Origin: Pseudorasbora parva
Lineage: Eukaryota; Chordata; Actinopteri; Cypriniformes; Gobionidae
DNA length: 64,000 nt
Direction: 5' to 3'
NCBI RefSeq assembly: GCF_024679245.1
Contig: NC_090184.1
Span: 12,103,233 to 12,167,232, forward strand
The notes under the pieces are model-generated. The model was not told the origin of the DNA. It worked only from the letters and a program-made list of their open reading frames with translations, and did no database searches. A program made the position numbers and the translations under genes. Shown here piece by piece: positions 23,006-31,100 of this stretch. The stretch's first letter is position 1. Each line of letters opens with the position of its first letter.

Positions 23006-23107
23006 ACGCAGTGCTCGTTCCCTCTCAGGGAACAAGGGTTATATACATAACCCGAGCCGTTCCCTATATCGAGGGAACTTCGCACTGCGTCGGAACGACG
23101 ATTTGGG
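23006..23107 (-). repeat. Internal complementary region of DIRS-B
   Basis: On the + strand, 23006-23058 is the reverse complement of the outer left end of the element, and 23059-23107 is the reverse complement of its outer right end (GTTCCCTATATCGAGGGAAC...). GTT at 23059-23061 marks the join. The region therefore encodes the circle junction exactly, as the DIRS model requires. Confidence 0.9.
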
Positions 23108-23174
23108 GAACGAGTACCCACTAGGCCACACCAAGGATACGCCTGCCCTATTGTGAGCTGGAGACCAGGCACAA

Positions 23175-26159
23175 TCAGGACTGGAGTACCCTGCCGCCGG
23201 GGGTCGCAGGGAGGTGTAGGCTGTAAAACCTTATAAATGTGTGCTGAGTAGCCCAGCCAGCCGCTTCACAGATGTCCTGCATAGGGACTCCGGACAGAAG
23301 GGCCACCGAAGAGGCCATGCCTCTGGTCGAGTGGGCTCTCAAGGCAATAGGTGAAGGCAGATTGCGCACCTGATATGCCAAGGCTATTGCCTGCACAATC
23401 CAATTACTGATAGTAGGGGTTGACGCAGGCAGCCCTTTCTTGGGTGAGCCAAAACACACTAAAAGTTGATCTGATTTCCTCCACTGAGCTGACCTTTCCA
23501 GATAGATCCTTAGGGCCCGAACTGGACACAAAAGGAATAATCTCCCTTCTTCCGCCGTCACATGGGGCGGAGGATGAAAAGCCTGAAGAACCAAAGATCT
23601 GACCGTACTGGATGGAACCTTCGGCACATACCCTGGCCTAGGGTGGAGTACGGCCTTTACTCCTCCCGGGGCAAACTCCAAGCAGGTTGGCGTGATGGCC
23701 AAAGCTTGAAGATCTCCCACTCTCCTGAGAGAGGTAATAGCTAGGAGGAACGCCACTTTAAGCGTTAGATTCTTAGGTTCTGCTGTCTCCAGTGGTTCGA
23801 AGGGGGCCTCAGCCAGGCCTTCGAGAACCACTGCCAGATCCCAGGTTGGAACTCTGGTACGCACTACAGGTCTTAACCTACGCGCCCCACGAAGGAAGCG
23901 TACAACCAACTGATGCCTACCCAAAGGCCCATCACCTAACGGAGCGTGGAAAGCTCCAATAGCTGCCACATACACCTTAAGTGTGGACGGGGTAAGCCCT
24001 GCAGAGAAACGATCTTGGAGGAACTCCAGTACTGAAGCCACTGGGCAGTTAACTGGGTCCACCTCACGTTCTCTACACCAAGTGACGAAAACATTCCACT
24101 TGAGGCTGTACAATCTCCTAGTAGACGGGGCCCTAGAGCTAAGTAAGGTCTCTATAACGTCTGCCGGCAGGCCCTCCTCTCGGAACCTGGCCCCCTCAGG
24201 GGCCAGACCCAGAGGTTCCAGATTTCGGGGCGGGGGTGAAATATTGTGCCCCCCGCCTGTGATAGGAGGTCCCTCCTCAGAGGGACCTGCCACGGGTGAT
24301 CCGCCAGCAGCGCTATTATGTCCGAGAACCATACCCGAGTCGGCCAACAAGGAGCTACCAGAAGGAGACTGACTCCCTGTTGCCGAACCCTCTCCAGGAC
24401 CCCTGGGAGCAGAGCGACGGGGGGAAATGCATACAGACGCCGCCTCGGCCACGTCTGTACCATGGCGTCCAACCCCAGCGGGGCTGGGTGCGTGAGGGAG
24501 AACCACAGTGGAAAGTGGGACGTCTCTCGAGACGCAAACAGATCCACTTCCACTGGGCCGAACCTCCTGACAATCGCCTCCACCACCTCTGGGTGGAGCC
24601 GCCATTCCCCGGGCCTCAGCCCTTGCCTCGATAGTATATCTGCCCCCTGATTCTGTATCCCCGGGATATACATTGCCCTGAGGGATAACAGTCTGTCTTG
24701 TGACCAGCGAAGAATGAGATGCGCCAGTTTGCATAGCGGGCGCGACCTCAACCCCCCCTGGTGGTTCAGATATGCCACGACAGCCGTATTGTCTGTACGG
24801 ACTAGAACGTGGTACCCGCGAAGCTCTGGGAGGAAACTCCTGAGAGCCCTGTAAACCGCCATCATTTCCAGGCAGTTTATGTGCCAGGTCGAATGATGGT
24901 CCTCCCATAGACCCCTCGCAAAGCGGCCTTCCATGACCGCGCCCCAACCAGTTAGGGAAGCATCTGTTGAAACGGTTTTCCGGCAACATGATGCTCCCAG
25001 GACTGGCCCTTGGGACAGAAACCAAGCTTTCTTCCATATACCTAGAGCCCGAAGGCATTTGCGCGTGACTCTGATCATACGGAATGGGTTCCCTCTGGGG
25101 GAAAACCCCTTGGTTTTCAGCCACCACTGTAGAGCTCTCATATGTAGCAGGCCGAACGGAATAATGTTGGACGCTGCCGCTAGATGCCCTAACACTATTT
25201 GAAAGTGTTTCACAGTGATACTCTGGCCTAGCTTTATTCTTGAGACTACCGCCAGAATGGTCTTGATTCGTGCGGGGGAGAGTTGCGCCCGCATCGAAAC
25301 CGAATCCCATACTACCCCCAGAAAGGTCGTTTTCTGGGCTGGCGCCAACACGCTCTTTTTTGTGTTGAGCCTCAACCCCAAGCGTTGGATATGTGCTAGA
25401 ACTACATCTCGATGTTGAACTGCCATTTCGGACGACTGGGCCAGAATAAGCCAGTCGTCGATGTAATTTAGTATTCGGATGCCCTGAAGCCTCAATGGAG
25501 CCAGAGCTGCATCCATACATTTGGTAAACGTGCGAGGGGAAAGAGCTAGACCGAAGGGAAGCACTCGATATTGGTACGCTTCGCCCCCGAAAGCGAACCT
25601 CAGAAACTTCCTGTGGCATGGAAGGATGGAGACATGAAAATAGGCGTCTTTTAAATCTATCGTGACGAACCAGTCCTTGGGCTGGATCTGACTCACGATC
25701 GTGGGAATGGTTAACATCTTGAACCTGAATCTCCTCAGAGACCGGTTCAGATACCTCAGATCTAAAATCGGCCGAAGCCCTCCATCCTTTTTTGGAACTA
25801 TAAAGTACCGGCTGTAGAACCCGGCCTCCCTCTCTGACGGCGGGACCCACTCTATGGCCCCCTTTGCCAGCAAGGATTTTACTTCTTGTTCCATTACCCG
25901 AACCCGCTCTGGCACCACTGCAGTCCATGTCACCCCATTGAACTTTGGCGGGGGGTGATCGAACTGCAGTCTGTACCCTATTTCTACAGTACGCAGGACC
26001 CATGTGGATATATTCGGAAGGCATTTCCATGCGCCGAGATAATCTACTAAGGGAATCAGCCTCTCGAGGCTGGTCTCGGGTGTTATTTGAGTCTCGTTTC
26101 CCGTCCCCTGAAGCGGATGCCCGGCAGGGGACGAAATACGATTTTCGATATTTGGACAC
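23175..26159 (-). CDS. DIRS-B tyrosine recombinase (YR), with a long overlapping upstream open frame
   Basis: The last ~340 residues (about 24200 down to 23175) form the recombinase that inserts the circular intermediate. Visible features: APSTRRLY and TPSTLKVYVAAI in the core-binding part, then Arg813 (LRRVGDLQAL), His943 and Arg946 (HSTR), and Tyr979 (IRFYSLH). The preceding ~650 codons are open but overlap RT/RNase H in its -1 frame and resemble no known protein; they are rich in Ser, Arg and Gly. The start given is simply the first ATG of the open frame; the protein may arise by -1 frameshifting or internal initiation. The frame closes about 70 bp before the internal complementary region. 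Confidence 0.9.
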   Translation of the reverse strand: MSKYRKSYFVPCRASASGDGKRDSNNTRDQPREADSLSRLSRRMEMPSEYIHMGPAYCRNRVQTAVRSPPAKVQWGDMDCSGARAGSGNGTRSKILAGKGGHRVGPAVREGGRVLQPVLYSSKKGWRASADFRSEVSEPVSEEIQVQDVNHSHDRESDPAQGLVRHDRFKRRLFSCLHPSMPQEVSEVRFRGRSVPISSASLRSSSFPSHVYQMYGCSSGSIEASGHPNTKLHRRLAYSGPVVRNGSSTSRCSSSTYPTLGVEAQHKKERVGASPENDLSGGSMGFGFDAGATLPRTNQDHSGGSLKNKARPEYHCETLSNSVRASSGSVQHYSVRPATYESSTVVAENQGVFPQREPIPYDQSHAQMPSGSRYMEESLVSVPRASPGSIMLPENRFNRCFPNWLGRGHGRPLCEGSMGGPSFDLAHKLPGNDGGLQGSQEFPPRASRVPRSSPYRQYGCRGISEPPGGVEVAPAMQTGASHSSLVTRQTVIPQGNVYPGDTESGGRYTIEARAEARGMAAPPRGGGGDCQEVRPSGSGSVCVSRDVPLSTVVLPHAPSPAGVGRHGTDVAEAASVCISPRRSAPRGPGEGSATGSQSPSGSSLLADSGMVLGHNSAAGGSPVAGPSEEGPPITGGGHNISPPPRNLEPLGLAPEGARFREEGLPADVIETLLSSRAPSTRRLYSLKWNVFVTWCREREVDPVNCPVASVLEFLQDRFSAGLTPSTLKVYVAAIGAFHAPLGDGPLGRHQLVVRFLRGARRLRPVVRTRVPTWDLAVVLEGLAEAPFEPLETAEPKNLTLKVAFLLAITSLRRVGDLQALAITPTCLEFAPGGVKAVLHPRPGYVPKVPSSTVRSLVLQAFHPPPHVTAEEGRLFLLCPVRALRIYLERSAQWRKSDQLLVCFGSPKKGLPASTPTISNWIVQAIALAYQVRNLPSPIALRAHSTRGMASSVALLSGVPMQDICEAAGWATQHTFIRFYSLHLPATPGGRVLQS

Positions 26160-26344
26160 TCGTCCCGCCCAGTCGCAGGTCTTACTCGAGGCGACTGGAT
26201 CGAAACGTGCCCTAGGAAAAACGATGTGGCCCGAAGCGTCTGTGACGGCGGGATTACCACATCGTTTTCCCTTCGAGAGCGTCGCGCGAGAGACAACCTC
26301 GGTTGTTCCCGCGCGAGGGGGACCGCTCTCTGAAGCCCTACCAC
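24152..26344 (-). CDS. DIRS-B reverse transcriptase-RNase H-methyltransferase-like polyprotein
   Basis: It copies the element RNA into DNA and degrades the template. The first codon listed is GTG, just after the gag stop and in the -1 frame relative to gag; there is no ATG near the beginning, so linkage to gag translation is likely. RT covers about residues 100-400 (FYSRYFIVPKK, DWFVTIDLKDAYFHVS, YIDD at 294-297). RNase H covers about 455-590 with Asp461 (STDASLTGWGA), Glu493 (NCLEMM) and Asp518 (VRTDNT). The C terminus, from VDLFASRE, resembles phage Dam-type methylases but has YAFPP instead of NPPY. No stop or frameshift is present. Confidence 0.93.
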   Translation of the reverse strand: MVGLQRAVPLAREQPRLSLARRSRRENDVVIPPSQTLRATSFFLGHVSIQSPRVRPATGRDECPNIENRISSPAGHPLQGTGNETQITPETSLERLIPLVDYLGAWKCLPNISTWVLRTVEIGYRLQFDHPPPKFNGVTWTAVVPERVRVMEQEVKSLLAKGAIEWVPPSEREAGFYSRYFIVPKKDGGLRPILDLRYLNRSLRRFRFKMLTIPTIVSQIQPKDWFVTIDLKDAYFHVSILPCHRKFLRFAFGGEAYQYRVLPFGLALSPRTFTKCMDAALAPLRLQGIRILNYIDDWLILAQSSEMAVQHRDVVLAHIQRLGLRLNTKKSVLAPAQKTTFLGVVWDSVSMRAQLSPARIKTILAVVSRIKLGQSITVKHFQIVLGHLAAASNIIPFGLLHMRALQWWLKTKGFSPRGNPFRMIRVTRKCLRALGIWKKAWFLSQGPVLGASCCRKTVSTDASLTGWGAVMEGRFARGLWEDHHSTWHINCLEMMAVYRALRSFLPELRGYHVLVRTDNTAVVAYLNHQGGLRSRPLCKLAHLILRWSQDRLLSLRAMYIPGIQNQGADILSRQGLRPGEWRLHPEVVEAIVRRFGPVEVDLFASRETSHFPLWFSLTHPAPLGLDAMVQTWPRRRLYAFPPVALLPGVLERVRQQGVSLLLVAPCWPTRVWFSDIIALLADHPWQVPLRRDLLSQAGGTIFHPRPEIWNLWVWPLRGPGSERRACRQTL

Positions 26345-26346
26345 AG

Positions 26347-27822
26347 CTAGGACTTCTTCCCAGCAGCCTTCTTAGCGAGAAGGACGTTCCTTAGATCGCC
26401 CTTCTGCACGGAAGCCTGCTGGTGAGAGCGCCGCCTCTGTTGCCAAGCTCCCGGAGGAGGGGCTCTAGAAGCGACGCTCTCTTTTTGCACCTGACGGTGC
26501 GAGGAGCTGGCTGACGGCTGCGGCTGCCCACTAGTGGCAGCCTTTGCTGGTTTCGGCCGACGAGGGAGAAACTGTCGGAAGGCTGCTGACTGTTTCCTCG
26601 CCTCCTGAAACCTGTCGACGACCGAATTAACGGCGTCGCCGAACAGGCCAGAAGGCGAGATCGGGGAGTCTAGGAGAAAAGTCTTATCTTTCTCCTTCAT
26701 CCCCGACAGATTTAGCCACAGATGTCTCTCCACTGTCACCATAGAGGCCATGGAGCGGCCGATGGCACGGGCCGTCTCCTTGGTGACGCGGAGAGACAGA
26801 TCAGCAGCCTTCCTAAGCTCTAATACATCCTCCGGGGAGGGACCTTCTCCCTCGTCGAGCTCTTTTAATAGGTCGGCCTGGTACGCCTGCAATATCGATA
26901 GGGTGTGCAGAGCGCTACCAGCCCGACCCGCCGCCATATATGCCCTGCCCACCAACGCTGATGTGTCCCTGCATGGCTTGGTGGGCAGTACCGGGGCTTT
27001 TAGGGACGATGCCGATTCGGGTGACAGATAGCTCGCGAGAGCATCTTCCACCCGCGGCATCGTCCCGTAGCCTGCCTCGCGCGCACCCATAACATTAGCA
27101 TAATCTAATACTGGGGGGTTGGATATGCGCGCGGAGTATGGTCTATTCCAGGACCTACACAACTCGTTGTGCAAGTCCGGAAAGAACGGCAAGCCCCGGC
27201 GAGGCGACTGAGCCCGGCGCGAGAGAAACCGGTCGTCCAGCCTGCTGGATGGCTGGACTTCCTGCCTCTCTTGTGGCCAATCGATATTTAACTTGGCCAC
27301 GGCACGAGTCAGTACCTCGATAAGCTCCTCTTGGGCGGGTGGGTGCGGTGGTGACATATATGCGGCCCCACCCGCCTCGATGTTAATATCTTCCGGATCC
27401 TCGGATCCGGAGAGAATCAACATCTGATTCTCCACCCCGGGGGAAGAAGCCGCTTCGCGGGCTTCCACACGAGGTGGGAGAATCTCTGAACTATCAGAGG
27501 AAGATTGAGAAAGTGCCTCGGCAGTCTCAATCTCCGCTGATACGTCCAGCTGCGAGCCCCATGATCTGCGACGCCGCGCCGCCTCAGCGGACGCAGGCCC
27601 AGAACCACGGGGCTCGCGTGGTTGGCCGGCCTCGTCAAAGACCGCCAACCGAGACCTCAGCACCCTGAGCGTCAGCAGCTCGCAGTGGCTGCAGGCGGCT
27701 CCCTCGAGAGCCGCCTGAGCATGCTGAACGCCCAGGCACTGTACACAAAGAGAGTGCGTGTCCGTTCCCGAGATGTAGCGGGGACACGGATGCACGCACC
27801 TCTTAAACTCAGAACTAGACAT
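26347..27822 (-). CDS. DIRS-B Gag-like protein
   Basis: This 491-residue protein starts at a true ATG and is the first gene of the element. The N terminus has a Cys/His cluster (CVHPCP...H-x3-CVQCLG, then CSHC) that could bind zinc or RNA. It is followed by an acidic, serine-rich region (~85-150) and a conserved helical part with LPFFPDLHNELCRSW and RHLWLNLSGM. The basic C terminus is rich in Gln, Ser, Lys and Arg. Close relatives lie in DIRS-C (intact) and DIRS-D (divergent). Function as the structural or RNA-binding protein is inferred from position and from DIRS precedent. Confidence 0.85.
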   Translation of the reverse strand: MSSSEFKRCVHPCPRYISGTDTHSLCVQCLGVQHAQAALEGAACSHCELLTLRVLRSRLAVFDEAGQPREPRGSGPASAEAARRRRSWGSQLDVSAEIETAEALSQSSSDSSEILPPRVEAREAASSPGVENQMLILSGSEDPEDINIEAGGAAYMSPPHPPAQEELIEVLTRAVAKLNIDWPQERQEVQPSSRLDDRFLSRRAQSPRRGLPFFPDLHNELCRSWNRPYSARISNPPVLDYANVMGAREAGYGTMPRVEDALASYLSPESASSLKAPVLPTKPCRDTSALVGRAYMAAGRAGSALHTLSILQAYQADLLKELDEGEGPSPEDVLELRKAADLSLRVTKETARAIGRSMASMVTVERHLWLNLSGMKEKDKTFLLDSPISPSGLFGDAVNSVVDRFQEARKQSAAFRQFLPRRPKPAKAATSGQPQPSASSSHRQVQKESVASRAPPPGAWQQRRRSHQQASVQKGDLRNVLLAKKAAGKKS

Positions 27823-27937
27823 ATTATCTTCGTTCTACGGTCTCTTTTTTACTGAATATATATATATTTATATGGGACAGACAACAATAAATAGACAGAC
27901 AATGTTCAAACACACACAGAGCGTTATGCTGAAGAGC

Positions 27938-28124
27938 GATAACTGACGCTACTATGCGCCGGGCTCCCCTTTATAGCTTCCGGGTATGCCGTCACATCTA
28001 CGTCATGACGTAGGACCAATAAGGATTGGACTAGTTTCATTCATACTTCAGACGCGTTCATGCTAAGGGAGTATCCCCAAATCGTCGTTCCGACGCAGTG
28101 CGAAGTTCCCTCGATATAGGGAAC
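27938..28124 (-). repeat. 5' terminal inverted repeat of DIRS-B
   Basis: Reverse complement of 22799-22961 except for its outer 26 bp, which are unique and form the hairpin GTTCCCTATATCGAGGGAAC. The element begins with GTT at 28124-28122 on the minus strand. It overlaps the promoter. Confidence 0.9.
27969..27975 (-). promoter_or_regulatory. TATA box of DIRS-B
   Basis: TATAAAG on the minus strand, about 150 bp from the element's 5' end and about 147 bp before the gag ATG. The same motif lies in the other inverted repeat near 22922 on the plus strand, which would point transcription inward from the 3' end as antisense. Confidence 0.55.
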
Positions 28125-31100
28125 TTCTAACCCTAGATTCCATGAACTTGAACTTTCTATACATATAAATAGATTCCTTCTGATGCAGTGGTTCAAGGTT
28201 GACCTTTTGAACTTATTTGTGGCCAAATAGTCTTTGAACTTGAACATTCCACACAGACTTTATGACTACCTGTTGTTTCAGCAGTAGGTCAATGAAGACA
28301 TTTTTTGACAAAAAAATAAAAAAATTCTAACCCTAGATTCAATGAACTTGAACTTTCTATACATATAAATAGATTCCTTCTGATGTTTTTTATCTCTTCA
28401 AGGATGACCTTTTGAACTTATTTTTGGCCAAAGAGTCTTTGAACTTGAACCTTCTTTACAGACGTATGACTTTCTGTTGTTTCTTCAGTATATCAAGAAT
28501 GAGATTTTTAGACAAAAAAAAAAACAAGATTCTGACCCTGGATCCCATGAACTTGAAATTTCTATGCATATATATGGATTCCGTTTGATGCAGTTGTTCA
28601 GGGATGACCTATTGAACCTATTTGTGAACCTTCTTTACAGAAAAAAAGATTCTGACCCTGGATCCCATGAGCTTGAACTTTCTATACATATAAATAGATT
28701 CCTTCTGATGTTTTATTACCTAGATTCCATGAACTTGAACTTTCTATGAATATAAATAGATTCCTTCTGATGCAGTGGTTCAAGGATGACCTTTTGAACT
28801 TATTTGTGGCCAAATAGTCTTTGAACTTGAAAATTCTATGCAGACTTTACGACTACCTGTTGTTTCATCAGTAGGTCAAGGAAGACATTTTTTGGCAAAA
28901 AGACAAACATCTGACCCTAGATTCAATGAACCTTTGAACTTATTTTTGGCCAAAGAGTCTTTGAACTTGAACCTTCTTTACAGACTTATGACTTTCTGTT
29001 GTTTCTTCAGTATATCAAGGATGAAATTTTTTTGACAAAAAAAAAGATTATGACCCTGCATCCCATGAACTTGAACTTTCTATGCATAGAAATAGATTCG
29101 TTCTGATTCAGTGGTTCAAGGATGACCTTTTGAATATATTTGTTGCCAAATAGTCTTTGAACTTGAAAATTCTATACAGACTTTACGACTACCTGTTGTT
29201 TCATCAGTAGGTCAAGGAAGACATTTTTTGACAAAAAATTAAATAAAAATTCTGACCCTAGATTCCATGAACTTGAACTTTCTACACATATAAATAGATT
29301 CCTTCTGATGCAGTGGTTCAAGGATGTCCTTTTGAACTTATTTGTGGCCAAATAGTCTTTGAGCTTGAAACTTTTTTACAGACATATGACTTTCTGTTGT
29401 TTCTTCAGTGTATCAAGAATGAGATTTTTAGAAAAAAAAAAAGATTCTGACCCTGGATCCCATGAACTTGAACTTTCTATGCATATATATATAGATTCCT
29501 TTGGATGCAGTTGTTCAGGGATGACCTATTGAACCTATTTGTGGCCAAACAGTCTTTGAACTTGAACATTCCACACAGACTTTATGACTACCTGTTGTTT
29601 CATCAGTAGGTCAAGGAAGATATTTTTTGACAAAAAAATAAAAAACTTCTAACCCTAGATTCCATGAACTTGAACTTTCTATACATATAAATAGATTCCT
29701 TCTGATGCAGTGGTTCAAGGATGACCTTTTGAACTTATTTTTGGCCAAATAGTCTTTGAACTTGAACCTTCTTTACGGACTTATGATTTTCTGCTGTTTC
29801 TTCAGTATATCAAGAATGAGATTTTTAGACAAAAAAAAAAAAAAAAAAAAAGATTTTGACCCTGGATCCCATGAGCTTGAACTTTCTATACATATAAATA
29901 GATTACTTCTGATGTTTTGTTACCTCTTCAAGGATGACCCTTTGAACTTATTTTTCGCCAAAGACTCTTTGAACTTGAACCTTCTTTGCAGACTTATGAC
30001 TTTCTGTTGTTTCTTCAGTATATCAAGGATGAGATTTTTTTGGCCAAAGAGTCTTTGAACTTGAACCTTCTTTACAGACGTATGACTTTCTGTTGTTTCT
30101 TCAGTATATCAAGAATGAGATTTTTAGACAAAAAAAAAAAGAGATTCTGACGCTGGATTCCATGAACTTGAACTTTCTATGCATATATATAGATTCCTTG
30201 TGATGCAGTGGTTCAAGAATGACCTTTTGAACTTATTTGTGGCCAAATAGTCTTTGAGCTTGAACCGTCTTTACAGACGTATGACTTTCTGTTGTTTCTT
30301 CTGTATATCAAGGAAGACATTTTTTGACAAAAAAATAAAAAACTTCTAACCCTAGATTCCATGAACTTGAACTTTCTATACATATAAATAGATTCCTTCT
30401 GATGCAGTGGTTCAAGGATGACCTTTTGAACTTATTTGTGGCCAAATAGTCTTTGAACTTGAACGTTCCACACAGACTTTATGACTACCTGTTGTTTCAG
30501 CAGTAGGTCAAGGAAGACATTTTTTTACAAAAAATTTAATAAAAATTCTGACCCTAGATTCCATGAACTTGAACTTTCTATACATATAAATAGATTCCTT
30601 CTGATGCAGTGGTTCAAGGATGACCTTTTGAACTTATTTGTGACCAAATAGTCTTTGATCTTGAACATTCCACACAGACTTTATGACTACCTGTTGTTTC
30701 AGCAGTAGGTCAAGGAAGACATTTTTTGACAAAAAAATAAAAAAATTCTAACCCTAGATTCAATGAACTTGAACTTTCTATACATATAAACAGATTCCTT
30801 CTGATGTTTTTTACCTCTTCAAGGATGACCTTTTGAACTTATTTTTGGCCAAAGAGTCTTTGAACTTGAACCTTCTTTACAGACGTATGACTTTCTGTTG
30901 TTTCTTCAGTATATCAAGAATGAGATTTTTAGACAAAAAAAAAAAAAGATTCTGACCCTGGATCCCATGAACTTGAAATTTCTATGCATACATATGGATT
31001 CCCTTTGATGCAGTTGTTCAGGGATGACCTATTGAACCTATTTGTGAACCTTCTTTACAGAAAAAAAGATTCTGACCCTGGATCCCATAAACGAATGTTC

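Larger units (their letters stand above)
22752..28124 (-). mobile_element. DIRS-B: complete DIRS1-like retrotransposon
   Basis: This 5,373-bp element has both terminal inverted repeats, an internal complementary region and three open frames in the order gag, RT-RNase H-methyltransferase-like, YR on the minus strand. Both edges are precise: in element orientation the left end begins GTTCCCTATATCGAGGG and the right end finishes CCCGAGCC, followed by target GTT (22749-22751). Type-1 satellite resumes in phase on the other side with TTCTAACCCTAG. No target duplication beyond the shared GTT is seen. I see no disabling mutation. Confidence 0.95.

Noticed and set aside
26750..27031. Plus-strand open frames opposite DIRS-B gag and pol
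   Set aside because: Antisense shadows in GC-rich coding DNA with no motif.
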